Part shown: in pieces, positions 1 to 5,075 of the stretch | Numbering within the stretch: position 1 is the stretch's first letter | Layout of the letters: every line of letters begins with the position of its first letter | From: an uncultured Sphingomonas sp. | GTDB taxonomy: Bacteria; Pseudomonadota; Alphaproteobacteria; Sphingomonadales; Sphingomonadaceae | Direction: 5' to 3' | NCBI GenBank assembly: GCA_946886645.1 | Contig: CAMPIY010000135.1 | Coordinates: 1-5,087, forward strand | Length of the DNA stretch: 5,087 nucleotides | The notes under the pieces: generated by a model | What the model was told of the DNA's origin: nothing | Database searches by the model: none | Seen by the model: the letters and a program-made list of their open reading frames with translations, nothing else | Program-made: the position numbers and the translations under genes

Positions 1-54
1 AGCACAACCTTGCCAAGGTTGGGGTCGAGGGTTCGAATCCCTTCGCCCGCTCCA
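1..54 (+). tRNA. tRNA-Gly (anticodon GCC), 5' end outside the window
   Basis: Glycine tRNA reading GGC/GGU codons. The window starts inside the D-arm side of the gene. The anticodon arm has a 5-bp stem, CAACC (5-9) with GGTTG (17-21), around the 7-base loop TTGCCAA, which puts the anticodon GCC at 12-14. The T arm is GAGGG (27-31) with CCCTT (39-43), closing with one G-T pair around TTCGAAT. The 3' acceptor strand CGCCCGC is at 44-50, the discriminator T at 51, and CCA is encoded at 52-54. The 5' acceptor strand (expected GCGGGCG) lies off the window, so the gene is cut by the window and not broken. No duplicate of its 3' end occurs later in the window, so there is no sign of an att site or integrated element. 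A small inverted repeat (60-71, CTGCA-CA-TGCAG) follows it but has no T-tract. Confidence 0.96.
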
Positions 55-119
55 GATTTCTGCACATGCAGGCTTCCCTCGTGACAGTCAGATGATGTCC
101 CGCTAGGCCGCGCAGGATC

Positions 120-857
120 ATGAAGCTCAATCCCGATCTCGACATCGACAACCTCGCCCGGGAGCTGGCGAAGAACCGCCGGCTCCAGGTGCGCGACATT
201 TTCGTCCCCGACAGCGCCGAGCAGATCCATGCGATGCTGGCGAACGAAACGCCTTGGTGGATGGTCTACAATGTCGGCGACCGGGTGGAGCAGGTGCCGC
301 CGGAGCAACTGGCGAGGCTGGGCGCTCACCAGGTGGATCAAATCTTCTCCGGAATCGTCGAGCGCGCCCGGCGCAACTATCAGTTCGTTTACGCCTTTTA
401 CCCGATCGTCGGCAGCTATTTTGATCCGGCCGCCCGCAAATTGCCGATCCTCAAGATATTCGAATATCTGAACTCGCCGCCGGTGCTCGACTGGTTCCGA
501 AAGCTGTCCGGCAGGGAGGACGTGCAGTGGATCGATGCCCAGGCGACACTCTACCAATCGGGCCATTTCCTGAAATCGCATTCCGACCATGACCCGGCCA
601 ATGCCCGCGCCGCCGCCTACGTCCTAAACTTCACCACGCTTTGGGAGCGGGACTGGGGCGGCTACCTGCAGTTCTTTAACGAGAATCACGACATCGAGCT
701 GGCGCTCCGGCCGATCTTCAACGCGATGAACATTTTTTTGGTGCCGACCGACCATAGCGTCGGGCTGGTGTCGCCGTTCGCCTATGGCGACAGGCTGGCG
801 ATTACCGGCTGGCTGAGGACCGACGCGCCTCCCGGCCCGATCGGCGGAAAATTGTAA
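120..857 (+). CDS. 2-oxoglutarate/Fe(II)-dependent dioxygenase, prolyl-hydroxylase-like (Tpa1/OGFOD1-type)
   Basis: A 245-residue cytoplasmic protein with no signal peptide or membrane segment. The double-stranded beta-helix core covers about residues 135-233. Seen directly: the 'ATLYQSGHFLKSHSD' stretch with the iron-binding H-x-D (H154, D156), the 'LNFTTLWERDWGGYLQFF' strand pair typical of the family, and 'DHSVGLVSP...GDRLAITGWLR' carrying the distal iron ligand H212 and the 2-oxoglutarate-binding R225. All four key residues are present, so the enzyme should be active. The family couples oxidative decarboxylation of 2-oxoglutarate to hydroxylation, often of prolyl residues; eukaryotic Tpa1/OGFOD1 relatives modify ribosomal protein uS12. 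The substrate here is unknown. The first ~130 residues are helical and not recognised as a catalytic domain. The start ATG is preceded by AGGA (114-117), only 2 nt away, so the ribosome site is weak. It lies 65 bp after the tRNA and converges on the COQ9-family gene with a 9-bp gap. Confidence 0.88.
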   Translation: MKLNPDLDIDNLARELAKNRRLQVRDIFVPDSAEQIHAMLANETPWWMVYNVGDRVEQVPPEQLARLGAHQVDQIFSGIVERARRNYQFVYAFYPIVGSYFDPAARKLPILKIFEYLNSPPVLDWFRKLSGREDVQWIDAQATLYQSGHFLKSHSDHDPANARAAAYVLNFTTLWERDWGGYLQFFNENHDIELALRPIFNAMNIFLVPTDHSVGLVSPFAYGDRLAITGWLRTDAPPGPIGGKL

Positions 858-866
858 GATTCGCGG

Positions 867-1520
867 CTAGCGCGCCGGATAGCGCAGGCGGCCGAGGAAG
901 CGGGCGAAACTGGGGCGCTTCAGGTCCGATCCCCGCCATTCGGCTTTCCATTTTTCGAATCGGCCGACCCCGGCCAGCCGGCGATCGAGAAACGCCGCGG
1001 TATCGGCCCAGCCTTCGGTCTGATCGTCGAGCCAGGCGAACAGGGTGGATGTGTAGACCCCCGACAGGATCAGCCGCTTCGAATAATGGTTGTAGTCGGT
1101 TGCCGTGTCGCCGGCGAGGCGCCACATCAGGTCGGCAGAGCGCCAGCCGGTGCGAAGCGCCAGCGGGACATTTTGCGGCATCGCGAGGATTGAAAGGGCG
1201 GAACGCACTGCTTCGCGCGCCGGACCGGTAGTTTCCAACCGGAACCAGATCATCTCCCGAATACGCTGGCTGATCCGCATCTTGTCTACCACGTCGGGGG
1301 TGAAATGCGCTTCCATCGCCGCGTCCACCCCTTCGATCCACGCCTCGATCATGTGCGGCGCGTCCTTGGGAAAGGCCAGCCGGGCCTGGGCTGGATCGAT
1401 GTCGAGTTCCGCCGCGGCGCTATCCACCGCGGCCTGCGACCATCCGTCAAACACGGCATGCTCGCCAACCTTCAGGGCGAGGCGGACGCGAAGTGCTGCT
1501 AGCGGAGTCGGGCCGGACAT
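867..1520 (-). CDS. COQ9-family ubiquinone biosynthesis protein
   Basis: A 217-residue soluble protein matching the COQ9 family, also known in bacteria as the 'rpsU-divergently transcribed' family. COQ9 is a lipid-binding protein with a TetR-like fold that, in mitochondria, presents the quinone precursor to the hydroxylase COQ7; a bacterial role in ubiquinone synthesis is inferred from this. The signature is the segment around residues 126-165: 'WRSADLMWRLAGDTATDYN' followed by 'YSKRLILSGVYTSTLFAWL', with D130, W133, G137-D138, D142, N144 and K148-R149. Residues 11-45 resemble the TetR-like N-terminal helices ('ALKVGEHAVFDGWSQAAVDSAA'-type). The start is the ATG at 1520, 5 bp after the transporter's stop. 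The reading frame stays open upstream to 2465, but that stretch is the transporter gene in another frame and the family begins here. Shine-Dalgarno match is weak (AGCGGA just before ATG), so translational coupling to the transporter is likely. Confidence 0.9.
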   Translation of the reverse strand: MSGPTPLAALRVRLALKVGEHAVFDGWSQAAVDSAAAELDIDPAQARLAFPKDAPHMIEAWIEGVDAAMEAHFTPDVVDKMRISQRIREMIWFRLETTGPAREAVRSALSILAMPQNVPLALRTGWRSADLMWRLAGDTATDYNHYSKRLILSGVYTSTLFAWLDDQTEGWADTAAFLDRRLAGVGRFEKWKAEWRGSDLKRPSFARFLGRLRYPAR

Positions 1521-1525
1521 ATCCG

Positions 1526-2425
1526 CTAATTGGGCGCGGCGCCGCGCTGGCGCAAGCGGACGAGGATCAACGCAACGACGATCATGGCCGCGCCGGTCCA
1601 GTCGAGCGGCGTGAAGGCCTCGCCATAGTAGAGCCAGCCGAGCAGCGCCGACAGCGCCGGCTGGGTCAGCATGGCGATCCCGACGACCAGCGGCGGCACA
1701 TGGCCCAGGGCATAGACCAGCAGGCCCTGCCCGACGACCTGGCTGCACAGCGCGAGGGCGAACAGGCCGGTCCAGTCGGCCGGAATGACGGTTTCCCCGG
1801 CCGCCATGGCCACCGGCAGCAGCATCGCCGCGCCGAACAGGCTGGCAAGGAACAGCAAGGGCAGCGGCTGAAGCTCGCCGCGCGTCCGTTCGACGATGAT
1901 CAGATAGCCGGTGTAGAGCAGCCCGGCGAACGCGGCGAGCAAATCGCCGCGCAGGTGAGACGCGGACAGCTCCGCGCTGCCCCACATCAGCAGGCCGCAG
2001 CCGGCCGCCGCCAATGTCAGCGCTAGTGCCTGGATCGGCGACGGCAGGCGGCGCGCCAGCCACAGGCCCCAGGCCGCGAAGAAGAAGCTGGAGATGTTGC
2101 CGAACAAGGTCGCGTTGCCGAGTTTGGTCAACAGGATGCCCGCGTGCCACGCGGCAAGGTCCGCCGCGAAGAAGAAGGCCGCCAGCGCGATGGCGATGGT
2201 CAGCGTCTTGCGCGGCTTGTGAACCGGCTGCTTGAACGCCCAGGCCAGCAGCCACAGGAAGGGAAGCGCCAGCGCCAGCCGCCAGAAGCCCGCGGCAACG
2301 GGTCCGACGCCGCTGTTGCGCACCAGGAACGGTCCGCACGCCAGCGCGAGATTGCCGAACAGCAGGGCGATGAAGGCCAGGCGCGTATGCCCGCCGGTAT
2401 CTATGGTCGATTCGCGAGGGTTCAC
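1526..2425 (-). CDS. EamA/DMT-superfamily transporter, ten predicted membrane helices
   Basis: A 299-residue inner-membrane protein built from two EamA repeats, about residues 16-148 and 158-290, each with about five hydrophobic helices. Repeat 1 starts at 'RLAFIALLFGNLALACGPF' and includes a conserved 'FWRLALALPFLWLL' helix. Repeat 2 ends with the family's usual 'QPALSALLGWLYYGEAFTP' followed by 'DWTGAAMIVVALILV'. The family exports or exchanges small metabolites such as amino acids and purines; the substrate cannot be told from the sequence. The start is uncertain. GTG at 2425 leaves a 15-residue cytoplasmic N-terminus before helix 1, and a further in-frame GTG at 2461 is possible; neither has a good Shine-Dalgarno site. 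The frame stays open to 2854 but would overlap the divergent channel gene and has no family-like sequence there. It is the first gene of a pair with the COQ9-family gene. Confidence 0.87.
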   Translation of the reverse strand: MNPRESTIDTGGHTRLAFIALLFGNLALACGPFLVRNSGVGPVAAGFWRLALALPFLWLLAWAFKQPVHKPRKTLTIAIALAAFFFAADLAAWHAGILLTKLGNATLFGNISSFFFAAWGLWLARRLPSPIQALALTLAAAGCGLLMWGSAELSASHLRGDLLAAFAGLLYTGYLIIVERTRGELQPLPLLFLASLFGAAMLLPVAMAAGETVIPADWTGLFALALCSQVVGQGLLVYALGHVPPLVVGIAMLTQPALSALLGWLYYGEAFTPLDWTGAAMIVVALILVRLRQRGAAPN

Positions 2426-2492
2426 ATCTGGGCCCGTAGCAGCCGATCGGCCTGATGGCACCCAAGCGCCGCTGGTGCGTCCTAACGGTCGT
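2426..2492. promoter_or_regulatory. divergent intergenic region between transporter and channel genes
   Basis: This 67-bp gap between two divergent starts must contain or adjoin promoters for both genes, unless they lie inside the coding sequences. No convincing -35/-10 pair was found in either direction. It contains a 10-bp perfect palindrome GCCGATCGGC at 2442-2451, which in DNA this GC-rich is not by itself evidence of an operator. If the transporter starts at the upstream GTG (2461) and the channel at GTG 2475, the gap shrinks to 13 bp. Confidence 0.4.
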
Positions 2493-3296
2493 ATGCCCGA
2501 GATCGAAAGCCGCCGGCGGACGGATTTGCAGCGATGGCAGCTGATCGGCGAGCTGGACCGTTGGCTTCGCTGGCCGATGATCGTCCTGGCCCTGGCCTGG
2601 CTCGCGATCGTCTTTTTGGACCTGACCCGCGGCACCAGCCCGCTGCTGGAGACGGCCAGCACGGTCATCTGGATCATTTTCATTGCCGAGTTTGCGGTGC
2701 GCCTGCTGATCGCGCCCGACAAGTCGCGCTTCCTCCGGCGCAACTGGCTGACGATCCTGGCGCTGGCGGTCCCGGCGCTCCGCCTGTTCCGGGCCTTCGC
2801 GATCTTTCGAGCCGCGCGGGCCATTCGGCTGGTGCGAATCGTCGGCACCGCCAACCGGTCGATGCGGGCGCTCCGGGTCAGCTTGGAGCGGCGAAGGGTC
2901 GGCTATGTCGCTGGCCTGACCACATTGGTCGTGCTGCTTGGCGCCGTTGGAATGTTGAGCTTCGAAAGCAGCAAGGAAGTGGCGGGCGGCTTCGCCGATT
3001 ACGGCGATGCACTGTGGTGGACGGCCATGCTGCTTACCACCATCGGCTCGGCCTATTGGCCGGTGACGGATGAAGGCCGCGTGCTTGGACTGCTGCTGTC
3101 GATCTACGGATTGGGCGTACTGGGATACATCACGGCGACACTCGCCAGCTTCTTCGTCGGGCGCGACGCGCAGGATTCGCGCGGGCCTGTTGCGGGAAGC
3201 GAGGAAATCCGGGCACTTCGGGCCGAAATCGCGGCCCTACGCGCCGATCTGTCGGCGGTCATTGCCGACCGGCGGGGCAACAAGGGCCGCGAATGA
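2493..3296 (+). CDS. six-helix voltage-gated-like cation channel with non-canonical selectivity filter
   Basis: A 267-residue inner-membrane protein with the layout of a single voltage-gated channel subunit, presumably working as a tetramer. S1 is about residues 28-43, S2 56-74 (acidic E66, R70), and S3 84-95. S4 is about 95-117 with arginines R97, R100, R106, R109, R112 and R115, nearly every third residue as in a voltage sensor. S5 is about 138-156, the pore helix 172-183, and S6 196-222. The tail 236-260 (EEIRALRAEIAALRADLSAV) has a heptad pattern and may form a coiled coil for assembly. The filter reads T182-T-I-G-S-A-Y-W-P190 where potassium channels have TTVGYGD, so potassium selectivity should not be assumed. 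ATG 2493 is chosen because the hydrophilic N-terminus starts there; GTG 2475 is an in-frame alternative. Shine-Dalgarno match is poor. It converges on ribH with a 6-bp gap. Confidence 0.85.
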   Translation: MPEIESRRRTDLQRWQLIGELDRWLRWPMIVLALAWLAIVFLDLTRGTSPLLETASTVIWIIFIAEFAVRLLIAPDKSRFLRRNWLTILALAVPALRLFRAFAIFRAARAIRLVRIVGTANRSMRALRVSLERRRVGYVAGLTTLVVLLGAVGMLSFESSKEVAGGFADYGDALWWTAMLLTTIGSAYWPVTDEGRVLGLLLSIYGLGVLGYITATLASFFVGRDAQDSRGPVAGSEEIRALRAEIAALRADLSAVIADRRGNKGRE

Positions 3297-3302
3297 CGCC
3301 AA

Positions 3303-3722
3303 TCAGCCGAACGTCGACTTCAATTCCAGCATCGCCAACGCAGCCTCGGCCGCGCCGCCGCCCTTGTTCCCCTGTTTCGGGTCGGCGCGAGCGATCGCTT
3401 GCGCCTCATTCTCGACGGTCAAAATGCCGTTGCCGACGGCGAGCCCGTCCATTGTCAGCGCCATCAGCCCCCGAGCGCTTTCGCCGGAAACGATCTCGAA
3501 ATGATAAGTCTCGCCGCGGATGACCACGCCGAGCGCGACAAAGGCGTCGAACCGGCCACTATCCGCCGCCAGCGCGATCGCTCCAGGAAGCTCCAGCGCG
3601 CCTGGAACGGTGATCGTTTCATGGCTGTGACCCGCCGCCTCGATGGCGGCGCGGGCGCCGGAGAGCAGCATGTCGTTCAGATGCGCGTAAAAACGCGCCT
3701 CGGCGATCAGGACGTGCGCCAC
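3303..3722 (-). CDS. ribH: 6,7-dimethyl-8-ribityllumazine synthase
   Basis: Penultimate step of riboflavin synthesis: condenses 5-amino-6-ribitylaminouracil with 3,4-dihydroxy-2-butanone 4-phosphate (the product of the gene just upstream) to 6,7-dimethyl-8-ribityllumazine. It is cytosolic and normally pentameric or icosahedral. The 139-residue protein carries all family motifs: aromatic substrate contact in 'ARFYAHLND' (F11), 'PGALELP' (40-46), '[18 protein letters not shown]' (64-81) with the catalytic-type H74, '[11 protein letters not shown]' (99-109), R112, and '[12 protein letters not shown]' (118-129). The length is slightly short of the ~150-160 usual but complete. The start is GTG at 3722, chosen because a strong GGAGGT lies 6 nt upstream and the family sequence begins there; the next in-frame Met is residue 18, beyond the first substrate contact. 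The start is 2 bp after the ribB stop, implying coupled translation. The nusB gene that often follows ribH is not here; an opposing channel gene is. Confidence 0.96.
   Translation of the reverse strand: MAHVLIAEARFYAHLNDMLLSGARAAIEAAGHSHETITVPGALELPGAIALAADSGRFDAFVALGVVIRGETYHFEIVSGESARGLMALTMDGLAVGNGILTVENEAQAIARADPKQGNKGGGAAEAALAMLELKSTFG
3683..3698 (-). other. perfect 6-bp hairpin in the early ribH coding region
   Basis: GCGCGT and ACGCGC are perfect inverted copies around a 4-base loop (UUUU in the mRNA), about 24 nt downstream of the ribH start codon. The sequence encodes residues 8-13, including the conserved F11-Y12, so protein constraint may explain it. All-GC or near-GC pairs would make a stable stem close to the ribosome entry site. 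Confidence 0.3.
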
Positions 3723-3724
3723 GT

Positions 3725-5011
3725 TCAGACCTCCAGCTTTGTGATGCAGCGTTCCTCGACGATCGCGAGTCCATAGGCCGAAAGGCCGACCGGCGAGTGT
3801 GTCGTGTTGCTGAGCAGGATCATGTCGTGAATGCCGAGCGCCGCGAGGATCTGCGCGCCGATACCGTAACCACGCAGCGCCGCGGTCGATTCGACGCCCT
3901 TGCCCGAGCGAAGGTCGGTGGCCCGGCTGAGCGAGCCGGGGGCGGCGGCGTGGAGGGCGACGATCACGCCCGACCCTTCCGCCTCGATCATCGCCATCGC
4001 TCCGTCGAGCAGGCCGGCGCGCGGCGACCGTTCGCCGAGCACGTCGGCGAACAGGTCGATCGAGTGCATCCGGACCAGGGTGGGCCGCGACGGGTCGACA
4101 TTGCCGTGGACCAGCGCGAGTTGCTCCTCGCCGCTGGCCTTGTCGCGAAAGACCTGGGCGGTCCATTGCGCGCCGGACCGGGCGGCGAAACGGGTTTCCG
4201 ACACCCGTTCGACCATATGATCCTTCTTCAATCGATAGGCGATAAGGTCGCGGATCGTGCCGATCTTCAAGCCGTGGAGCTTGGCGAACTCCATCAGATC
4301 GTCGAGCCGGGCCATGGTCCCGTCCTCGCGCATGATCTCGCAGATCACGCCCGACGGGTTGAGCCCGGCCAAGCGGGCGACGTCGACCGCCGCCTCGGTA
4401 TGCCCCGCGCGGACCAGCACGCCGCCCGGGCGGGCGACCAGCGGGAAGACATGGCCCGGCGACACGATCGCGTCGGCGCCGTTGGCGGCATCGATCGCCA
4501 CCGCGATCGTCCGCGCGCGGTCGGCGGCGCTGATTCCGGTTGTCACTCCGTCTCGTGCTTCGATCGAGACGGTGAAGGCGGTCTCCATCCGCGTCGCGTT
4601 GATGCGCGCCATCGGCTCCAGCCCAAGCTGGTCGACCCGCTCCTTGCCGAGCGCCAGGCAGATCAGGCCGCGGCCATGGCGGGCCATGAAGTTGATCGCG
4701 TCCGGCGTCGCCATCTGCGCCGGAATGACCAGGTCGCCCTCATTCTCACGGTCGTCGTCGTCGACCAGGATGAACATCCGACCGTTGCGCGCCTCGTCGA
4801 TGATCGCTTCGGCGCCGACCAGAACCTCCTGCACGCCGCCGTCGATCAGCTTTTCAAGGCGCACCAGCGTGTCGGCGGTCGGGTTCCAGTCCGACGCGCC
4901 CAGCTTGCGCAAGCTGTTGGGGTGAAGGCCGGCGGCCCGCGCCAGCCCGCTGCGGCTAGCCTCGCCGGAGTCGACGAGGGCGGTGAGTTTATCGATCAAA
5001 GTCGTGGACAT
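3725..5011 (-). CDS. ribB: 3,4-dihydroxy-2-butanone 4-phosphate synthase with N-terminal HTH and degenerate RibA-like C-terminal domain
   Basis: A 428-residue, three-part cytosolic protein. Residues 1-57 form an XRE/Cro-like helix-turn-helix (core '[19 protein letters not shown]', 19-37, then '[14 protein letters not shown]'). Residues 63-260 are DHBP synthase, converting ribulose 5-phosphate to 3,4-dihydroxy-2-butanone 4-phosphate and formate. Its motifs are intact: the acidic loop '[11 protein letters not shown]' (84-94), 'HGRGLICL' (112-119), 'GISAADR' (159-165), 'PGHVFPL' (185-191), '[10 protein letters not shown]' (201-210, H204) and 'GVICEI' (221-226, E225). Residues 262-428 align with GTP cyclohydrolase II, but the zinc site is gone: 'HSECLTGDVFGS-RCDCG' is replaced by '[18 protein letters not shown]' (316-333), and the Arg-rich catalytic segment is '[12 protein letters not shown]'. 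Only the 'YGIGAQIL...YGLAIVE' part survives. This resembles the RibBX type known in proteobacteria, so a separate ribA is expected elsewhere. ATG 5011 is preferred over an in-frame TTG at 5017. First gene of the ribB-ribH unit. Confidence 0.92.
   Translation of the reverse strand: MSTTLIDKLTALVDSGEASRSGLARAAGLHPNSLRKLGASDWNPTADTLVRLEKLIDGGVQEVLVGAEAIIDEARNGRMFILVDDDDRENEGDLVIPAQMATPDAINFMARHGRGLICLALGKERVDQLGLEPMARINATRMETAFTVSIEARDGVTTGISAADRARTIAVAIDAANGADAIVSPGHVFPLVARPGGVLVRAGHTEAAVDVARLAGLNPSGVICEIMREDGTMARLDDLMEFAKLHGLKIGTIRDLIAYRLKKDHMVERVSETRFAARSGAQWTAQVFRDKASGEEQLALVHGNVDPSRPTLVRMHSIDLFADVLGERSPRAGLLDGAMAMIEAEGSGVIVALHAAAPGSLSRATDLRSGKGVESTAALRGYGIGAQILAALGIHDMILLSNTTHSPVGLSAYGLAIVEERCITKLEV
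3729..3734 (-). promoter_or_regulatory. ribosome binding site of ribH
   Basis: GGAGGT on the minus strand, 6 nt before the GTG start at 3722 and inside the last codons of ribB (CTG-GAG-GTC-TGA). It is the strongest Shine-Dalgarno match among the window's genes. It fixes the non-ATG start of ribH and indicates that translation passes directly from ribB to ribH. Confidence 0.85.
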
Positions 5012-5020
5012 GAGCAAGCC

Positions 5021-5044
5021 GCTATCACATCATAATGTGATTGC
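5021..5044. promoter_or_regulatory. candidate operator: 7-bp perfect inverted repeat upstream of ribB
   Basis: Arms ATCACAT (5024-5030) and ATGTGAT (5035-5041) are perfect inverted copies around the 4-bp spacer CATA. After one T/T mismatch (5023/5042) the symmetry continues with GC (5021-5022) and GC (5043-5044), so 9 of 10 positions per half-site match. The centre lies about 21 bp upstream of the ribB ATG and over the best -10-like hexamer, where a bound dimer would block transcription. The size suits a dimeric helix-turn-helix protein; the HTH of RibB itself is the nearest candidate, which is inference only. It has TCACA-N6-TGTGA polarity, the reverse of a CRP site. Confidence 0.55.
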
Positions 5045-5075
5045 ATAGTCGAATTTAGACGTGTGCCACGCTGAA

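Noticed and set aside
60..71. Intrinsic terminator after tRNA-Gly
   Set aside because: CTGCA-CA-TGCAG gives at best a 4-bp stem with a 4-base loop and is followed by GCTTCCCTC, not a T-tract.
92..106. Four-codon upstream reading frame (ATG ATG TCC CGC TAG) before the dioxygenase
   Set aside because: It has no ribosome site and is too short to distinguish from chance.
81..109. Promoter for the dioxygenase
   Set aside because: GTGACA (81-86) matches -35 at five of six bases, but at 17-bp spacing the -10 position is TAGGCC, which is too poor to call.
1..119. tRNA-Gly as attachment site of an integrated element
   Set aside because: No integrase gene and no repeated copy of the tRNA 3' end are found in the window.
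2422..2429. TCACATCT resembling the ribB half-site near the transporter start
   Set aside because: It lacks the preceding A and any ATGTGAT partner at the right spacing, and overlaps the start codon region of the transporter.
2442..2451. GCCGATCGGC palindrome in the divergent intergenic region
   Set aside because: Ten-base palindromes are expected several times in a 5-kb window, and this one has no second copy or extended symmetry.
1521..2465. Extension of the COQ9-family protein to 532 residues
   Set aside because: The open frame upstream of 1520 is an arginine- and alanine-rich translation of the transporter gene in the wrong frame, with no family similarity.
2232..2492. Extension of the channel N-terminus to 354 residues
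   Set aside because: The extra part is antisense to the transporter and lacks any recognised domain; the channel family starts near 2493.
2384..2499. Direct repeat CGTATGCCCG at 2384-2393 and 2490-2499
   Set aside because: About a dozen 10-base repeats are expected by chance in a window of this size, and there is no further similarity around the two copies.
2426..2854. Extension of the transporter N-terminus to 442 residues
   Set aside because: The extra residues are a basic, low-complexity translation antisense to the channel gene and precede the natural first membrane helix.
3723..4166. Longer 287-residue version of RibH
   Set aside because: The upstream part is an arginine-rich frame over ribB, and the GGAGGT-GTG start plus family N-terminus set the real start at 3722.
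3797..5035. Long plus-strand reading frames opposite ribB (412 and 222 residues)
   Set aside because: They are shadows caused by high GC and codon bias on the opposite strand. They are rich in His, Arg, Asp and Ser without domain motifs, whereas the minus strand encodes an unmistakable RibB.
5024..5041. CRP/FNR-type binding site at the ribB promoter
   Set aside because: The CRP consensus is TGTGA-N6-TCACA. Here the arms are in the opposite order (TCACA-N6-TGTGA) on both strands, so it is not a CRP site.
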